Assembly: GCF_900205965.1 (NCBI RefSeq)
Contig: NZ_OAOF01000005.1
Location: 186,001-250,000, forward strand
Direction: 5' to 3'
DNA length: 64,000 nucleotides
Source of the DNA: Lacrimispora amygdalina
GTDB lineage: Bacteria > Bacillota > Clostridia > Lachnospirales > Lachnospiraceae
Position numbers and translations under genes: made by a program. This document shows positions 25,095-33,763 of this stretch, piece by piece (position 1 is the stretch's first letter; each line of letters starts with the position of its first letter). The notes beneath the pieces were generated by a model that was not told the DNA's origin, searched no databases, and saw nothing but the letters and a program-made list of their open reading frames with translations.

Positions 25095-25385
25095 ATGAGA
25101 AAACCATTAAATAAGGTAAGATACAAAATGTCAGGTATTTCTGCAACTATTGAAAGTAAGCTGGTATCTCTATTTGATAAATCAAAAAATACTCTGACTG
25201 TTTCAAACGTATGGAAACTTCTTAGCTCCCAGCGTGGGGAAGGTTTTGTGGATACTGCTATTAAGATTCTAATTTCTGTAGTCATTGGTGCGTTGGTGTT
25301 GTCGGGACTCTATGCCCTATTTGGAGAAACGGTACTCCCGACTTTGAAAGAGCGCATTGTAGATATGTTCAACTATGGTAAGTGA
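25095..25385 (+). CDS. Tad/Flp-type pilin-like subunit
   Basis: A 96-residue protein with a cytosolic N-terminus of about 47 residues, then RGEGFVDTAIKILISVVIGALVLSG-like sequence split by the motif G48-E49-G50/F51-V52-D53 and a single hydrophobic helix (54-75), then a short polar tail. The layout matches Flp or TadE-type prepilins cut by a prepilin peptidase just before the hydrophobic helix, here most likely after Gly50. The next gene is that peptidase and overlaps this one. The same motif occurs in the protein at 30709. It is probably the major subunit of the encoded pilus. Confidence 0.72.
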   Translation: MRKPLNKVRYKMSGISATIESKLVSLFDKSKNTLTVSNVWKLLSSQRGEGFVDTAIKILISVVIGALVLSGLYALFGETVLPTLKERIVDMFNYGK

Positions 25386-25800
25386 TTGGCCGCATCTGCT
25401 GCAGGGCGGCTTTTTTATTGCTTTACTGGTTGCAGCTACCATATGGGATGTAAAAAAACAGATCATTCCTGACGTGATTTGTCTTGGAATTGCTCTGACC
25501 GGGCTTTTGGACTTTACACCGGAAAAATTGTTTGGACTGTTAACCGCTGCAGTGTTTCTGTTTCTTGCGCTTTTCCTGGGTGGTCTATTCGGAGGCGATA
25601 TCAAATTTTCAGCTGCAGTGGGTCTGGTATTGGGCTTTCAAAAGAGTATGACCGGTATGATTTTAGGACTGATTCTGATGCTGACATTCCATATGATCCA
25701 TACTCTGATTTGTAAACGGCACAGGAAAGATATAAAAAAATCATATCCCCTTGCACCTTTTCTTTCAATTGGCTGCCTTGCAGCTTATTTTTTATGTTAG
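25375..25800 (+). CDS. Prepilin peptidase (CpaA/TadV-like, A24 family)
   Basis: A 141-residue polytopic membrane protein. The two catalytic aspartates of A24 peptidases are visible: TIWDVKKQIIPD near residues 21-33 (Asp followed by Lys-Lys) and GGDIKF near residue 66. The small size without an N-terminal methylase domain matches the CpaA/TadV group. It cleaves the leader of the pilin-like subunits in this locus. It overlaps the pilin gene by 11 bases. Confidence 0.9.
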   Translation: MVSDWPHLLQGGFFIALLVAATIWDVKKQIIPDVICLGIALTGLLDFTPEKLFGLLTAAVFLFLALFLGGLFGGDIKFSAAVGLVLGFQKSMTGMILGLILMLTFHMIHTLICKRHRKDIKKSYPLAPFLSIGCLAAYFLC

Positions 25801-25811
25801 GAGGAACATTC

Positions 25812-26690
25812 ATGCGTTTTTTAAAGAACCGCACAGTACTTGGTGTTATTTGTATTATGCTCGCATTACTTATCTGTTTTGGAATTACACCTCTCTATAA
25901 CCAGAGTATATCGCAGAAAGCAACCATTGTCCGGGTGGTAAAAGAGATTGGAAGCGGAGAGGAGATTACTAAAGATATGGTTCAGTCGGTAGAAGTAGGC
26001 AGCTATAACCTACCAGAGCAGGTGGTTCGGCAAATGGATTCTGCTATTGGTAAATACGCAGTAACGGCATTGTCACCTGGTGATTATATTCTAACTTCAA
26101 AACTGGCGGCTGCTCCGGCAGAGGAAAATAATTACTTATATGACCTCGATGGAGATAAACAGGCTATATCAGTCAGTATCAAAAACTTTGCACAAGGGCT
26201 ATCTGGTAAACTGGCATCCGGCGATATTGTCAGTGTCATAGCATCGGATTATAAAAAACAGGGGGCAACTGTTATTCCACCAGAACTGACTTATATCAAG
26301 GTCATTGGGGTAACTGCAAGCTCCGGTTATGATCTAAATCAGAATAACATCGAATCCAATCAATCGGCAGAAAAAGAAAAGAAGTTACCTGCTTCTGTGA
26401 CCCTGCTGGCTTCGCCGGATCAGGCGAAAATCCTGGCAGAGTTGGAATCGGAGGGCAATATCCATCTTTCTCTTGTCTATCGGGGCAGCAAAGAAAACGC
26501 AGATAAGTTTTTAGATATTCAAAGTAAACTATTGGAGGCTTTGTATCCTTCCCTAAGCCAGAACAGAACCTCTCAGGCAGACAGTACAGTTCCAGAAGAT
26601 AGTTCTGGTGATACATCATCAAATGACAGCTCTGAAACGGACACATATGCCAATTCTGCTGTAGAACCGGAAAGTAGGGGGAATGAATGA
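25812..26690 (+). CDS. cpaB: Flp pilus assembly protein CpaB (RcpC/SAF domain)
   Basis: A 292-residue protein starting at ATG 25812 after TTAGGAGG. Residues 8-26 are a membrane helix. The SAF domain follows (VVKEIGSGEEITKDMVQSVEV, 38-58) and then the CpaB/RcpC region with AISVSIKNFAQGLSGKLASGDIVSV. The C-terminus is Ser/Thr/Asp-rich and probably extracytoplasmic. CpaB-type proteins help assemble or anchor Tad pili. It overlaps the next gene by 4 bases. Confidence 0.9.
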   Translation: MRFLKNRTVLGVICIMLALLICFGITPLYNQSISQKATIVRVVKEIGSGEEITKDMVQSVEVGSYNLPEQVVRQMDSAIGKYAVTALSPGDYILTSKLAAAPAEENNYLYDLDGDKQAISVSIKNFAQGLSGKLASGDIVSVIASDYKKQGATVIPPELTYIKVIGVTASSGYDLNQNNIESNQSAEKEKKLPASVTLLASPDQAKILAELESEGNIHLSLVYRGSKENADKFLDIQSKLLEALYPSLSQNRTSQADSTVPEDSSGDTSSNDSSETDTYANSAVEPESRGNE

Positions 26691-27499
26691 TTAATTTTAT
26701 GAAAGGAAGTCTTTTTTTCAGGAATCAGATGAAGCCATCCCAGGAGGACTTAAATCCAGATGTTCAGGTGTTAGCGGTGTGGGGCAGCCCTGGCAGTGGA
26801 AAGACTACAGTTAGTGTACGGCTTGCCAAATATCTGGCTGCTCATAAACGCAATGTATTGTTGCTTTTATGTGACATGACGGCACCGATGCTGCCATGCA
26901 TATGTCCGCCGACAGATCTGGAATGTGAACGTTCCCTCGGAAGTATTTTGGCAGCAACTCATATTACAGATGAGCTTATCCGTCAAAATTGTATTACCCT
27001 CAAAAAAATGGAGTATTTGACCATCATAGGAATGAAGAAGGGGGAAAATATGTATACTTACCCACCCTATACTACGGAGTTGGCAACGGAATTAATTGAC
27101 CGTCTTCGGGATATTGCTCCTTATATTATCATCGATTGTAGTAGTTACATTGCCTATGATGTTCTTTCCGCTGTATCTCTTCTGGAGGCTGATTCGGTTC
27201 TTCGGCTGGTAAATTGCGATTTGAAATCCATCAGTTATCTGTCCAGCCAGCTCCCGCTCCTAAAAGATCAGAAATGGGATGCAGATAAACAGTATAAGGT
27301 TGCATCTGATGTAAAACCAAATCAGGCAAGCGAGCATATTGAGCAGGTGCTTGGAAATGTAACCTTTAAACTTCCGCATTCTGATGAACTTGAGAAGCTG
27401 GGATTAGATGGGAACCTCCTTGGAGATCTTTCGCTTAAGGACAGCCGGGGCTTTCGGAAGGAGATAGCAGAAATCGCAAAGGAGGTGTTCGGTGTATGA
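26687..27499 (+). CDS. CpaE/TadZ-like P-loop ATPase
   Basis: A 270-residue MinD/ParA-like ATPase. Walker A is GSPGSGKT at residues 33-40, the Walker B strand is YIIIDCSSYIAYD, and the remainder is MinD-like. In Tad systems TadZ/CpaE places the pilus machine at the pole or membrane site. It overlaps the genes before and after by 4 bases each (ATGA), so the block 25.8-29.8 kb is one translationally coupled operon. Confidence 0.88.
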   Translation: MINFMKGSLFFRNQMKPSQEDLNPDVQVLAVWGSPGSGKTTVSVRLAKYLAAHKRNVLLLLCDMTAPMLPCICPPTDLECERSLGSILAATHITDELIRQNCITLKKMEYLTIIGMKKGENMYTYPPYTTELATELIDRLRDIAPYIIIDCSSYIAYDVLSAVSLLEADSVLRLVNCDLKSISYLSSQLPLLKDQKWDADKQYKVASDVKPNQASEHIEQVLGNVTFKLPHSDELEKLGLDGNLLGDLSLKDSRGFRKEIAEIAKEVFGV

Positions 27500-28896
27500 G
27501 AAAAGAACACGTACAAACGGATATCCTGTTGAATCAAACCACCGACGGTAATCAGGAACTGTTTTTTTCTGCGGAAGGGTCGATCAGAGAGTTCCGGCAG
27601 GTACTCAAAGAGGTGCAGTCCTATATTTCCAGCAAGTATGCAGCGTTAATCACTGACGGAGATAGCGAAGAAGTCAAGTCCCAGGTGAAGCGCTATATCA
27701 GCAAATATGTTCAGGATTACCGCCTGGCAGTTGCCGATATGTCACAATCCCAGCTGGTTGATGCCCTTTACACTGAGATGGCAGAGTTTTCTTTCCTGAC
27801 TAAATACGTTTTTGGTGCAGGAATTGAAGAAATCGATGTTAATGCCTGGAATGATATCGAGGTGCAGTATAGCAGCGGAGTGACCAAAAAACTAGATGAA
27901 CAGTTTGAAAGTCCGGCACACGCGGTCAATGTGGTACGACGCATGCTTCATGTTTCCGGTATGGTTTTAGATAATGCAAGCCCCGCCATCTTGGGACATT
28001 TAAGTAAAAACATTCGAATTGCGGCTTTAAAATCCCCGGTGGTAGATGAGGATGTAGGCGTAGCCGCTTCCATTCGTATCGTAAATCCTCAGAGTATGCA
28101 AAAAGCTGATTTTATCCGGGGAGGCACAGCCACGGAACCTATGCTGGATTTTCTTACGGAATGTCTGCGGTATGGTATTTCTGTCTGCGTTGCCGGAGCT
28201 ACCAGTTCCGGTAAAACTACACTGGCCGGTTGGCTGCTTACCACAATCCCAGACAATAAACGTATTTTTACCATTGAAAACGGTTCCCGTGAACTGGCAC
28301 TGATCCGTAAAAAGGACGGCAAAGTTACTAACAGTGTAATCCATACTCTGACCCGGTTCAGTGAAAATGAAAAACAGAACATTGATCAGGATATTCTTCT
28401 GGATATGGCTCTGCGCTTTAATCCTGAAATCATCTGTGTGGGCGAGATGCGTGGACCAGAAGCTTATGCTGCACAGGAGTCTGCCAGGACAGGGCATACG
28501 GTGCTGACCACCATTCATTCAAATTCATGTGAAGCTACCTGGCGCCGTATGGTTACCCTTTGCAAGCGGAAATACGATATGGCTGATAACACCCTGATGG
28601 ATCTGGTCACAGAAGCCTTTCCTATCGTGGTATTCGCAAAACAGCTTGAAAATAAAAAACGGCGAATGATGGAAATCATGGAATGTGAAATCCTACCGGA
28701 TGGCACAAGAAACTATCGGAGTCTGTTTCAGTTTCAAATTACGGAAAACCGTGTAGAGGACGGAAACTTTATTATAAGTGGAAGCCATCAGGCAATACAA
28801 GGTATCTCTCAAAGTCTGCAGAAACGCTTTCTTGAAAATGGGATGCCGCAGGATACCTTAAAACGGATTCTTGGGCTGGGAGGTGATATAGCATGA
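27496..28896 (+). CDS. Tad pilus/secretion ATPase TadA (CpaF)
   Basis: A 466-residue type II/IV secretion ATPase. The N-terminal domain is followed by Walker A GATSSGKT (residues 234-241), the Asp box with Glu (TIENGSRELAL), Walker B-like PEIICVGEMRGPEA and the His box (ARTGHTVLTTIHSNS). It is the hexameric cytoplasmic motor that powers pilus polymerisation. It lies between TadZ- and TadB-like genes with 4-base overlaps on both sides. Confidence 0.95.
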   Translation: MRKEHVQTDILLNQTTDGNQELFFSAEGSIREFRQVLKEVQSYISSKYAALITDGDSEEVKSQVKRYISKYVQDYRLAVADMSQSQLVDALYTEMAEFSFLTKYVFGAGIEEIDVNAWNDIEVQYSSGVTKKLDEQFESPAHAVNVVRRMLHVSGMVLDNASPAILGHLSKNIRIAALKSPVVDEDVGVAASIRIVNPQSMQKADFIRGGTATEPMLDFLTECLRYGISVCVAGATSSGKTTLAGWLLTTIPDNKRIFTIENGSRELALIRKKDGKVTNSVIHTLTRFSENEKQNIDQDILLDMALRFNPEIICVGEMRGPEAYAAQESARTGHTVLTTIHSNSCEATWRRMVTLCKRKYDMADNTLMDLVTEAFPIVVFAKQLENKKRRMMEIMECEILPDGTRNYRSLFQFQITENRVEDGNFIISGSHQAIQGISQSLQKRFLENGMPQDTLKRILGLGGDIA

Positions 28897-29822
28897 CCAC
28901 AATTCTTTTAGCCTCCTGTATCGGGTTAATAGCCGGCTTTTTCCTCTTATTAGGCTTAGCTCCCATGGAATTTACAGATAGCCTGTTTGGATTTCTGACA
29001 AGAAAGAATAAGAGCATACGTTCCGAAATCAACGAGGCGGCCAAGCGGAAAAAGATGTCTCTTTTCCGGCGGGAGATTACAGAGATACAGGAAATTCTAA
29101 AGATTACAGAACGGATCGGATGGTTTTCTCTTGTCTGTGCCGCCTCACTATTAGGCTTCGCCACCGGTGTCAGCCTTGCTGTACTTATGAATAATGTATT
29201 TCTTGTTCCAGTTCTGGCTGTCGGTATGATGTTTCTGCCATTCTGGTATATAAGGCTGACCGCCAGCCATTACAAAAAAAACATTGCGGATGAGTTAGAA
29301 ACTGCTTTATCTATTATTACCTCAGCATACCTTCGGAATGAAGATATCGTTACTGCGGTAGAAGAAAGCGTCTCTTACTTAAATCCTCCTGTAAAAAGCG
29401 TGTTCGCCGGATTTTTGACAAAGGTAAAACTGGTTAATCCGGATATTGTAGAGGCACTTCATGGCATGAACTCACAAATTGAAAATGAAGTATTCCATGA
29501 GTGGTGTGATGCTATCGCAGCGTGTCAGTATGACCGGTGCTTAAAAACGACTCTGACTCCTATCGTAAGCAAGCTGTCCGATATGCGAATCGTTAACGCG
29601 GAGCTGGAGTATATGGTGTTCGAACCAAGAAAAGAATTTATAATGATGGCACTCCTTGTAGTCGGCAATATTCCCATTATGTACCTGCTAAACAGAGACT
29701 GGTACTATACTTTGACGCATACGGCAGTTGGACAAATTGTTTTGTCGGTATGTGCAGCAGCAATCTTTATTTCAACAGCCTTTGTGATTAAGCTTACAAA
29801 GCCCGTAGAGTACAGGAGGTGA
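28893..29822 (+). CDS. TadB-like inner-membrane platform protein
   Basis: A 309-residue protein of the type II secretion F family. It has two N-terminal hydrophobic segments, a pair near 85-125, and a C-terminal pair (280-305), with the helical T2SSF core between (ADELETALSIITSAYLRNEDI, conserved Glu-rich bundle). It anchors the TadA ATPase. The paired TadC-like gene follows after 4 bases. Confidence 0.88.
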   Translation: MTTILLASCIGLIAGFFLLLGLAPMEFTDSLFGFLTRKNKSIRSEINEAAKRKKMSLFRREITEIQEILKITERIGWFSLVCAASLLGFATGVSLAVLMNNVFLVPVLAVGMMFLPFWYIRLTASHYKKNIADELETALSIITSAYLRNEDIVTAVEESVSYLNPPVKSVFAGFLTKVKLVNPDIVEALHGMNSQIENEVFHEWCDAIAACQYDRCLKTTLTPIVSKLSDMRIVNAELEYMVFEPRKEFIMMALLVVGNIPIMYLLNRDWYYTLTHTAVGQIVLSVCAAAIFISTAFVIKLTKPVEYRR

Positions 29823-29826
29823 TGAG

Positions 29827-30699
29827 ATGATGGGACAACTATTTTTTGTTGGATTTTTACTTGCGTCAGGACTGTTCTTTCTTTTGGCAGATGTTTTGAA
29901 GCTCCCCACTTTGAGTACGTCAAAAGCTATGCGGGGAGCAGGAAGCAGTAGTAAAAGAGCTTCTGGAACCCTGGAAGCCTGGTTGATGTCCGGTGCAGTA
30001 AAGATGTCTAAATACATTCGATTGGACGAATATAAGCACAGTCGTATGAGCAATGTTCTAAAAGCGGCCGGTTATTCTATGACCCCGGAAGTATATGAGG
30101 CATATGCTCTCACAAAGTCCGGAGCTATTCTGTCCGGAATTATTCCATGTCTGATCCTGCTTCCGTTGCTTACTCCTATTGTGGTAATCCTTGCGGTACT
30201 GTCATATTTCAAAGAAATCCGAAAGGCGGACGAACAGCTGAAGGTAAAAAGGGATCAGATTGAAGGGGAACTGCCGCGGTTCGTGGCAACCATAGAGCAG
30301 ACCTTAAAAGCCAGTCGTGATGTACTGGCTATGTTGGAAACATACAAGAAGAACGCCAGCTCTGCTTTTGCTCAGGAGCTGGGCATACTGACGGCCGATA
30401 TGCGTTCCTCCAGCTATGAGGCAGCACTGACTCGATTTGAGGCAGGATTTAATTCCCCCATGTTATCCGATGTAGTCAGAGGACTCATTGGCGTCCTAAG
30501 AGGAGACGATAGTGCTGTATATTTTCAAATGCTGGCTCATGACTTCAAGGCGCTGGAACTTCAGCGTTTAAAAGGTCAGGCACAGAAGGTCCCTTCGAAG
30601 ATCCGTGTGTATTCCTTTGTGATGCTGATGTGTTTTCTGCTAACCTATCTGGTTATCATTGCGATTCAGATTATGGATTCTTTAGGCAGCATGTTTTAG
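29827..30699 (+). CDS. TadC-like inner-membrane platform protein
   Basis: A 290-residue T2SSF-domain protein. An N-terminal TM is followed by a basic cytosolic segment, a hydrophobic pair near 95-125 (SGIIPCLILLPLLTPIVVIL), the T2SSF core with the DQIEGELPRFVATIEQTLKA signature and a C-terminal TM. With the TadB-like protein it forms the membrane platform of the pilus. GGAGGTG overlaps the end of tadB. Confidence 0.88.
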   Translation: MMGQLFFVGFLLASGLFFLLADVLKLPTLSTSKAMRGAGSSSKRASGTLEAWLMSGAVKMSKYIRLDEYKHSRMSNVLKAAGYSMTPEVYEAYALTKSGAILSGIIPCLILLPLLTPIVVILAVLSYFKEIRKADEQLKVKRDQIEGELPRFVATIEQTLKASRDVLAMLETYKKNASSAFAQELGILTADMRSSSYEAALTRFEAGFNSPMLSDVVRGLIGVLRGDDSAVYFQMLAHDFKALELQRLKGQAQKVPSKIRVYSFVMLMCFLLTYLVIIAIQIMDSLGSMF

Positions 30700-30708
30700 G
30701 AGGAATTT

Positions 30709-31227
30709 ATGGTTAAAGATGAAAAGAGACAGAAAGAGGATAGTGGGAGCATGTGCTATGGCGTATCACGTTCAGAGAGTGGGAGAGATGGGGGACACTA
30801 TGTTATAAAACTTAGACGAGGTGGTACATTTATACAAAAACTTCTGCGTTCTCAGTGTGGGGAGGGATATGTTGATGTGGCGGTACTGGTTCTGTGTGTT
30901 ATGCTGGTGATTGCCGTCGGGGTCAGTGTTCTGCCGGTATTTATCTCCAAAAATAAGCTGGACATCTATGCAAGTGAGCTTTGCCGTGAAGCAGAAGTAG
31001 CAGGAGGTATTGGGACGGAAACCACCCGTAGAGCACAGATATTAACGGAACAGACAGGTCTTAAACCGGATATTTCATGGTCCCAGACTGGAAAAATCCA
31101 GCTGAATGAAGAGTTTACGGTAACTTTAACCATGCAGACAGATATCGGGATTTTCGGAGGTTTCGGCAGTTTTCCTATTACTCTGGCAGCTAAGTCATCT
31201 GGTAAAAGTGAGGTGTATTGGAAGTGA
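30709..31227 (+). CDS. TadE-like/DUF4320-type pseudopilin
   Basis: A 172-residue protein with a long cytosolic leader (about 50 residues), the motif S48-Q49-C50-G51-E52-G53-Y54-V55-D56, a hydrophobic helix (57-80) and an extracellular domain. The motif is nearly identical to the one in the pilin-like gene at 25095, so both are likely substrates of the same prepilin peptidase. TadE-like minor pilins are normal parts of Tad loci. The start follows AGGAGG. Confidence 0.75.
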   Translation: MVKDEKRQKEDSGSMCYGVSRSESGRDGGHYVIKLRRGGTFIQKLLRSQCGEGYVDVAVLVLCVMLVIAVGVSVLPVFISKNKLDIYASELCREAEVAGGIGTETTRRAQILTEQTGLKPDISWSQTGKIQLNEEFTVTLTMQTDIGIFGGFGSFPITLAAKSSGKSEVYWK

Positions 31228-31775
31228 CAACTGTTAAAGTTGGTGATATACTAAAAAGTAAGAAAGGTTCGTCTTTTCCTCTTACCGTTGCAACAGCACT
31301 TGCCCTTTTACTACTTCTGTGTGTTATTTCGGAGGGCCTCCGATTGATGATTGTTGCACAAGGTGTTCGTGATGCAGTACAGTCCGCTGTGATTTCGACT
31401 GTAAATGACAGCTATGATGACGTATATCACGGTGTAAGGGAAGGTTACTCGGGAGCATATCAGCCGTTTGCGGGTGATTTTGAGGAAAGTTTGGATTATG
31501 GTGATATTTACAGTCGTTTGGATCAAGTGCTTGGATTAAGACAGGAAAAAGGATATCATGTGAAATATGCCGGGAGCACAGCCGAGTTCCGATTGTCAGC
31601 TCTATCTGTCAGTTTAGATAACATGACGTTTGCTCCTGCAATTCCTGACAATTCCAATGGTCTTTTGGTTGATACGACAATCCGGTTGGAAGTTCCGGTA
31701 TCTTTTGGAGGAAACTTCCTTCCGCCTATGACAATAAATCTGAAGGTTATGGCTAAATATATGCCTTTATTTTAA
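31218..31775 (+). CDS. TadE/TadF-like pseudopilin
   Basis: A 185-residue protein. TTG 31218 overlaps the end of the previous gene; GTG 31224 is an alternative. A short basic leader (KVGDILKSKKGSSFPLTVAT) precedes a hydrophobic helix of about 22 residues, then a soluble domain with strands. This is the TadE/TadF layout: the KGSSF site replaces the GEG motif of its neighbour. It ends the Tad block. Confidence 0.7.
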   Translation: MEVTTVKVGDILKSKKGSSFPLTVATALALLLLLCVISEGLRLMIVAQGVRDAVQSAVISTVNDSYDDVYHGVREGYSGAYQPFAGDFEESLDYGDIYSRLDQVLGLRQEKGYHVKYAGSTAEFRLSALSVSLDNMTFAPAIPDNSNGLLVDTTIRLEVPVSFGGNFLPPMTINLKVMAKYMPLF

Positions 31776-31871
31776 GTTCTCACATATGTACCATAGACTT
31801 GCGAAAGGATCTGTGGTAATGTGTGTTACTGAATAAAGGAGAAACTTATACTGAAAGAGGGGGAGATTTGA

Positions 31872-32459
31872 ATGAAACTATCTGACAGGAAAAAGAAATG
31901 GGGTATTGTCACAGGAATCGGTTTTATGTGTATCATCCTGGTAATTGCAATTGTTTCCAGATTTAAGACGGAGACACTTGTTGAAGCAGAGGCAACTACC
32001 GCTGCGTTGATAACAACTACAGATTCTCCGACCATTTCAACACTGAGTGTCACGGGAGAGGAAACGACAACTCCGGTTACTACGCAAGAAGTAAGCGTTC
32101 AGCCGATTACTTCCACAGAAGCGGATATACAGAATATGGATACCGGAGATTCAAGCGGTACCGAGCAGAGTATTCAGACAGAGGTAACAAAACCCGCTGA
32201 ACCTTTAGAAGAAGCAAAAAAAGATCCGACTAAAACACCAAGCGGAGAAAAAGTAACTACTGCGGTTCAGGCGGAAGAGAGCGAGGTCCAATCAACGACA
32301 GCACCTACGCAAACATCATCGTCAGAATCAGAAGATAATCATGAAGGGGAAATTTATGTTCCCGGTTTTGGTTGGGTAGAAGATAATGGTGGTAGCGTAT
32401 CTGGAACGACCGCTGAAGATATGTTTGAAAATGGAAATAAAATTGGTTCAATGGATTAA
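31872..32459 (+). CDS. Membrane-anchored Thr/Ser-rich protein
   Basis: A 195-residue protein. Residues 11-30 form one TM helix after a basic cytosolic start (MKLSDRKKKWG). The rest is low-complexity Thr/Ser/Glu, typical of a wall-spanning stalk, ending in a conserved-looking YVPGFGWVEDNGGS segment. The family resembles hypothetical proteins (DUF6550-like) next to Tad genes of clostridial elements. It may link the pilus or mating machine to the cell wall. Confidence 0.7.
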   Translation: MKLSDRKKKWGIVTGIGFMCIILVIAIVSRFKTETLVEAEATTAALITTTDSPTISTLSVTGEETTTPVTTQEVSVQPITSTEADIQNMDTGDSSGTEQSIQTEVTKPAEPLEEAKKDPTKTPSGEKVTTAVQAEESEVQSTTAPTQTSSSESEDNHEGEIYVPGFGWVEDNGGSVSGTTAEDMFENGNKIGSMD

Positions 32460-32480
32460 ATGTAACAATAATCAGAAAAT

Positions 32481-32517
32481 GCATCACCTTAGATTTATGG
32501 GGGGTGCTTTTTTTGTG
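32481..32517 (+). terminator. Leader terminator hairpin before the split exported-protein gene
   Basis: GCATCACC and GGGGGGTGC can pair (one mismatch and wobble pairs) and are followed by TTTTTTTG. It ends a few bases before the AAGGGAG site of the gene at 32530. This is the same arrangement as at several other genes of the element. Confidence 0.6.
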
Positions 32518-32529
32518 GAAGGGAGCAGT

Positions 32530-33763
32530 ATGAGAGGTATTATTCATCTGATTCTTATGATTCTTATGGTGACCTTATTTCCAGTAGCAGCCTATGCAAT
32601 CGGCGACGGAAACATTGACAATGGTGGAGGAAGCATGGGACAGGGAACCTCACAAAACAGTTGGACTCCGGGAATGGAAGGGGTTCGGGTAACTGTGGTG
32701 GAAACTGAGAGTCGAAAATCGGTCACGACACCCATTGATCTTACAAATAAGAGATTAAGCAATATTTCATGTTCATTTGGAAAGGTTTGCAAGATTTCTT
32801 ATTCGGAAGGAGCTATCCTTGCTTTGGATAAAGGAGCATATCAGTTCGTGAACCCAAGTCAGTCTCTTCCGAAGATTATCAGTTCCCAAAGTCTTGGAGC
32901 AGCCAGCATTGAGGCGATAAAAAGTTATTTCACAGATGAACAGGTCATACGAAGCATCGCAAATCAGACAGGAATGGATTATGATGTATTGATTGGTGGA
33001 AGGTATAAGCTGTTGCTGGAACCAATTATATATGTTAAATTTCAGGGATTATATATGGCAATGACGGCAACAGAAGCAGCCATGTATGATGAATTAACAA
33101 GCGGAGCGGTACGTGCTGTGCTTCCAACGTCTGCTTTTCAAAACTTACCTCTTTCCATGTTTTTGGAGGCGGAAGATTTGGGGTATCCAGCATGGAGTGG
33201 ACCAAAAACAGGTATTCGAACTAATCAGGAAATAAAAACAGCCTTGGGTTTGGGGATTGTTCGATTTAAAGAGACAGATATACCGCCAGAAGCTGAGGAC
33301 TATGATTACGAATATAGAATCAACACAGAGGTGATTACCTCAGTAACTGTTAGCGGTGAGCAAGCTGATCCAGATAATCCTGTAAAAGTTAAATTTACCG
33401 TTGGGAGTGAGACTTATACAGTAAGTGGTGTGTATTATCCGGAGGGAGATAGTCAGTTGGTTTGGGTAAGGTGGACGACACCTTCTACTCCACAGACCAT
33501 GATTATACGTGTATTTGCGACAGGAGGAGGTGTGGTAAATAAGGGGACAATTACCGCAAAGATTGTAGACCTGTTAGGAAACGACCCTCCTAATCCACTG
33601 GCAGATGATCGTAACGACTCATACACCGCCTCATCTATACCAAATAATACCCAGAAGACCTCGGCGTCATGGGGAGTCTGGCACCCATGGTGGCAGGAGA
33701 ATTGGGTGTGGCATGACGGAAATGACGATGATGATGGGTATTGGGAAGATGAGGGATGGTGGG
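32530..33763 (+). CDS. Exported element protein of unknown function, exon 1 (split by group II intron)
   Basis: ATG 32530 follows AAGGGAG. Residues 1-24 are a cleavable signal peptide (ending VAAYA). The mature protein has mixed beta/alpha content, an Ig-like strand region (VTSVTVSGEQADPDNPVKVKF) and a Trp/Asp-rich acidic end. At 33764 the GTGCG of a group II intron interrupts the gene after 411 codons plus one base. Without splicing the frame stops at 33777. Joining to 36537 restores it: the split codon becomes GAA and the total length is 564 residues. Its position right after the Tad genes suggests an envelope role in mating. Confidence 0.72.
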
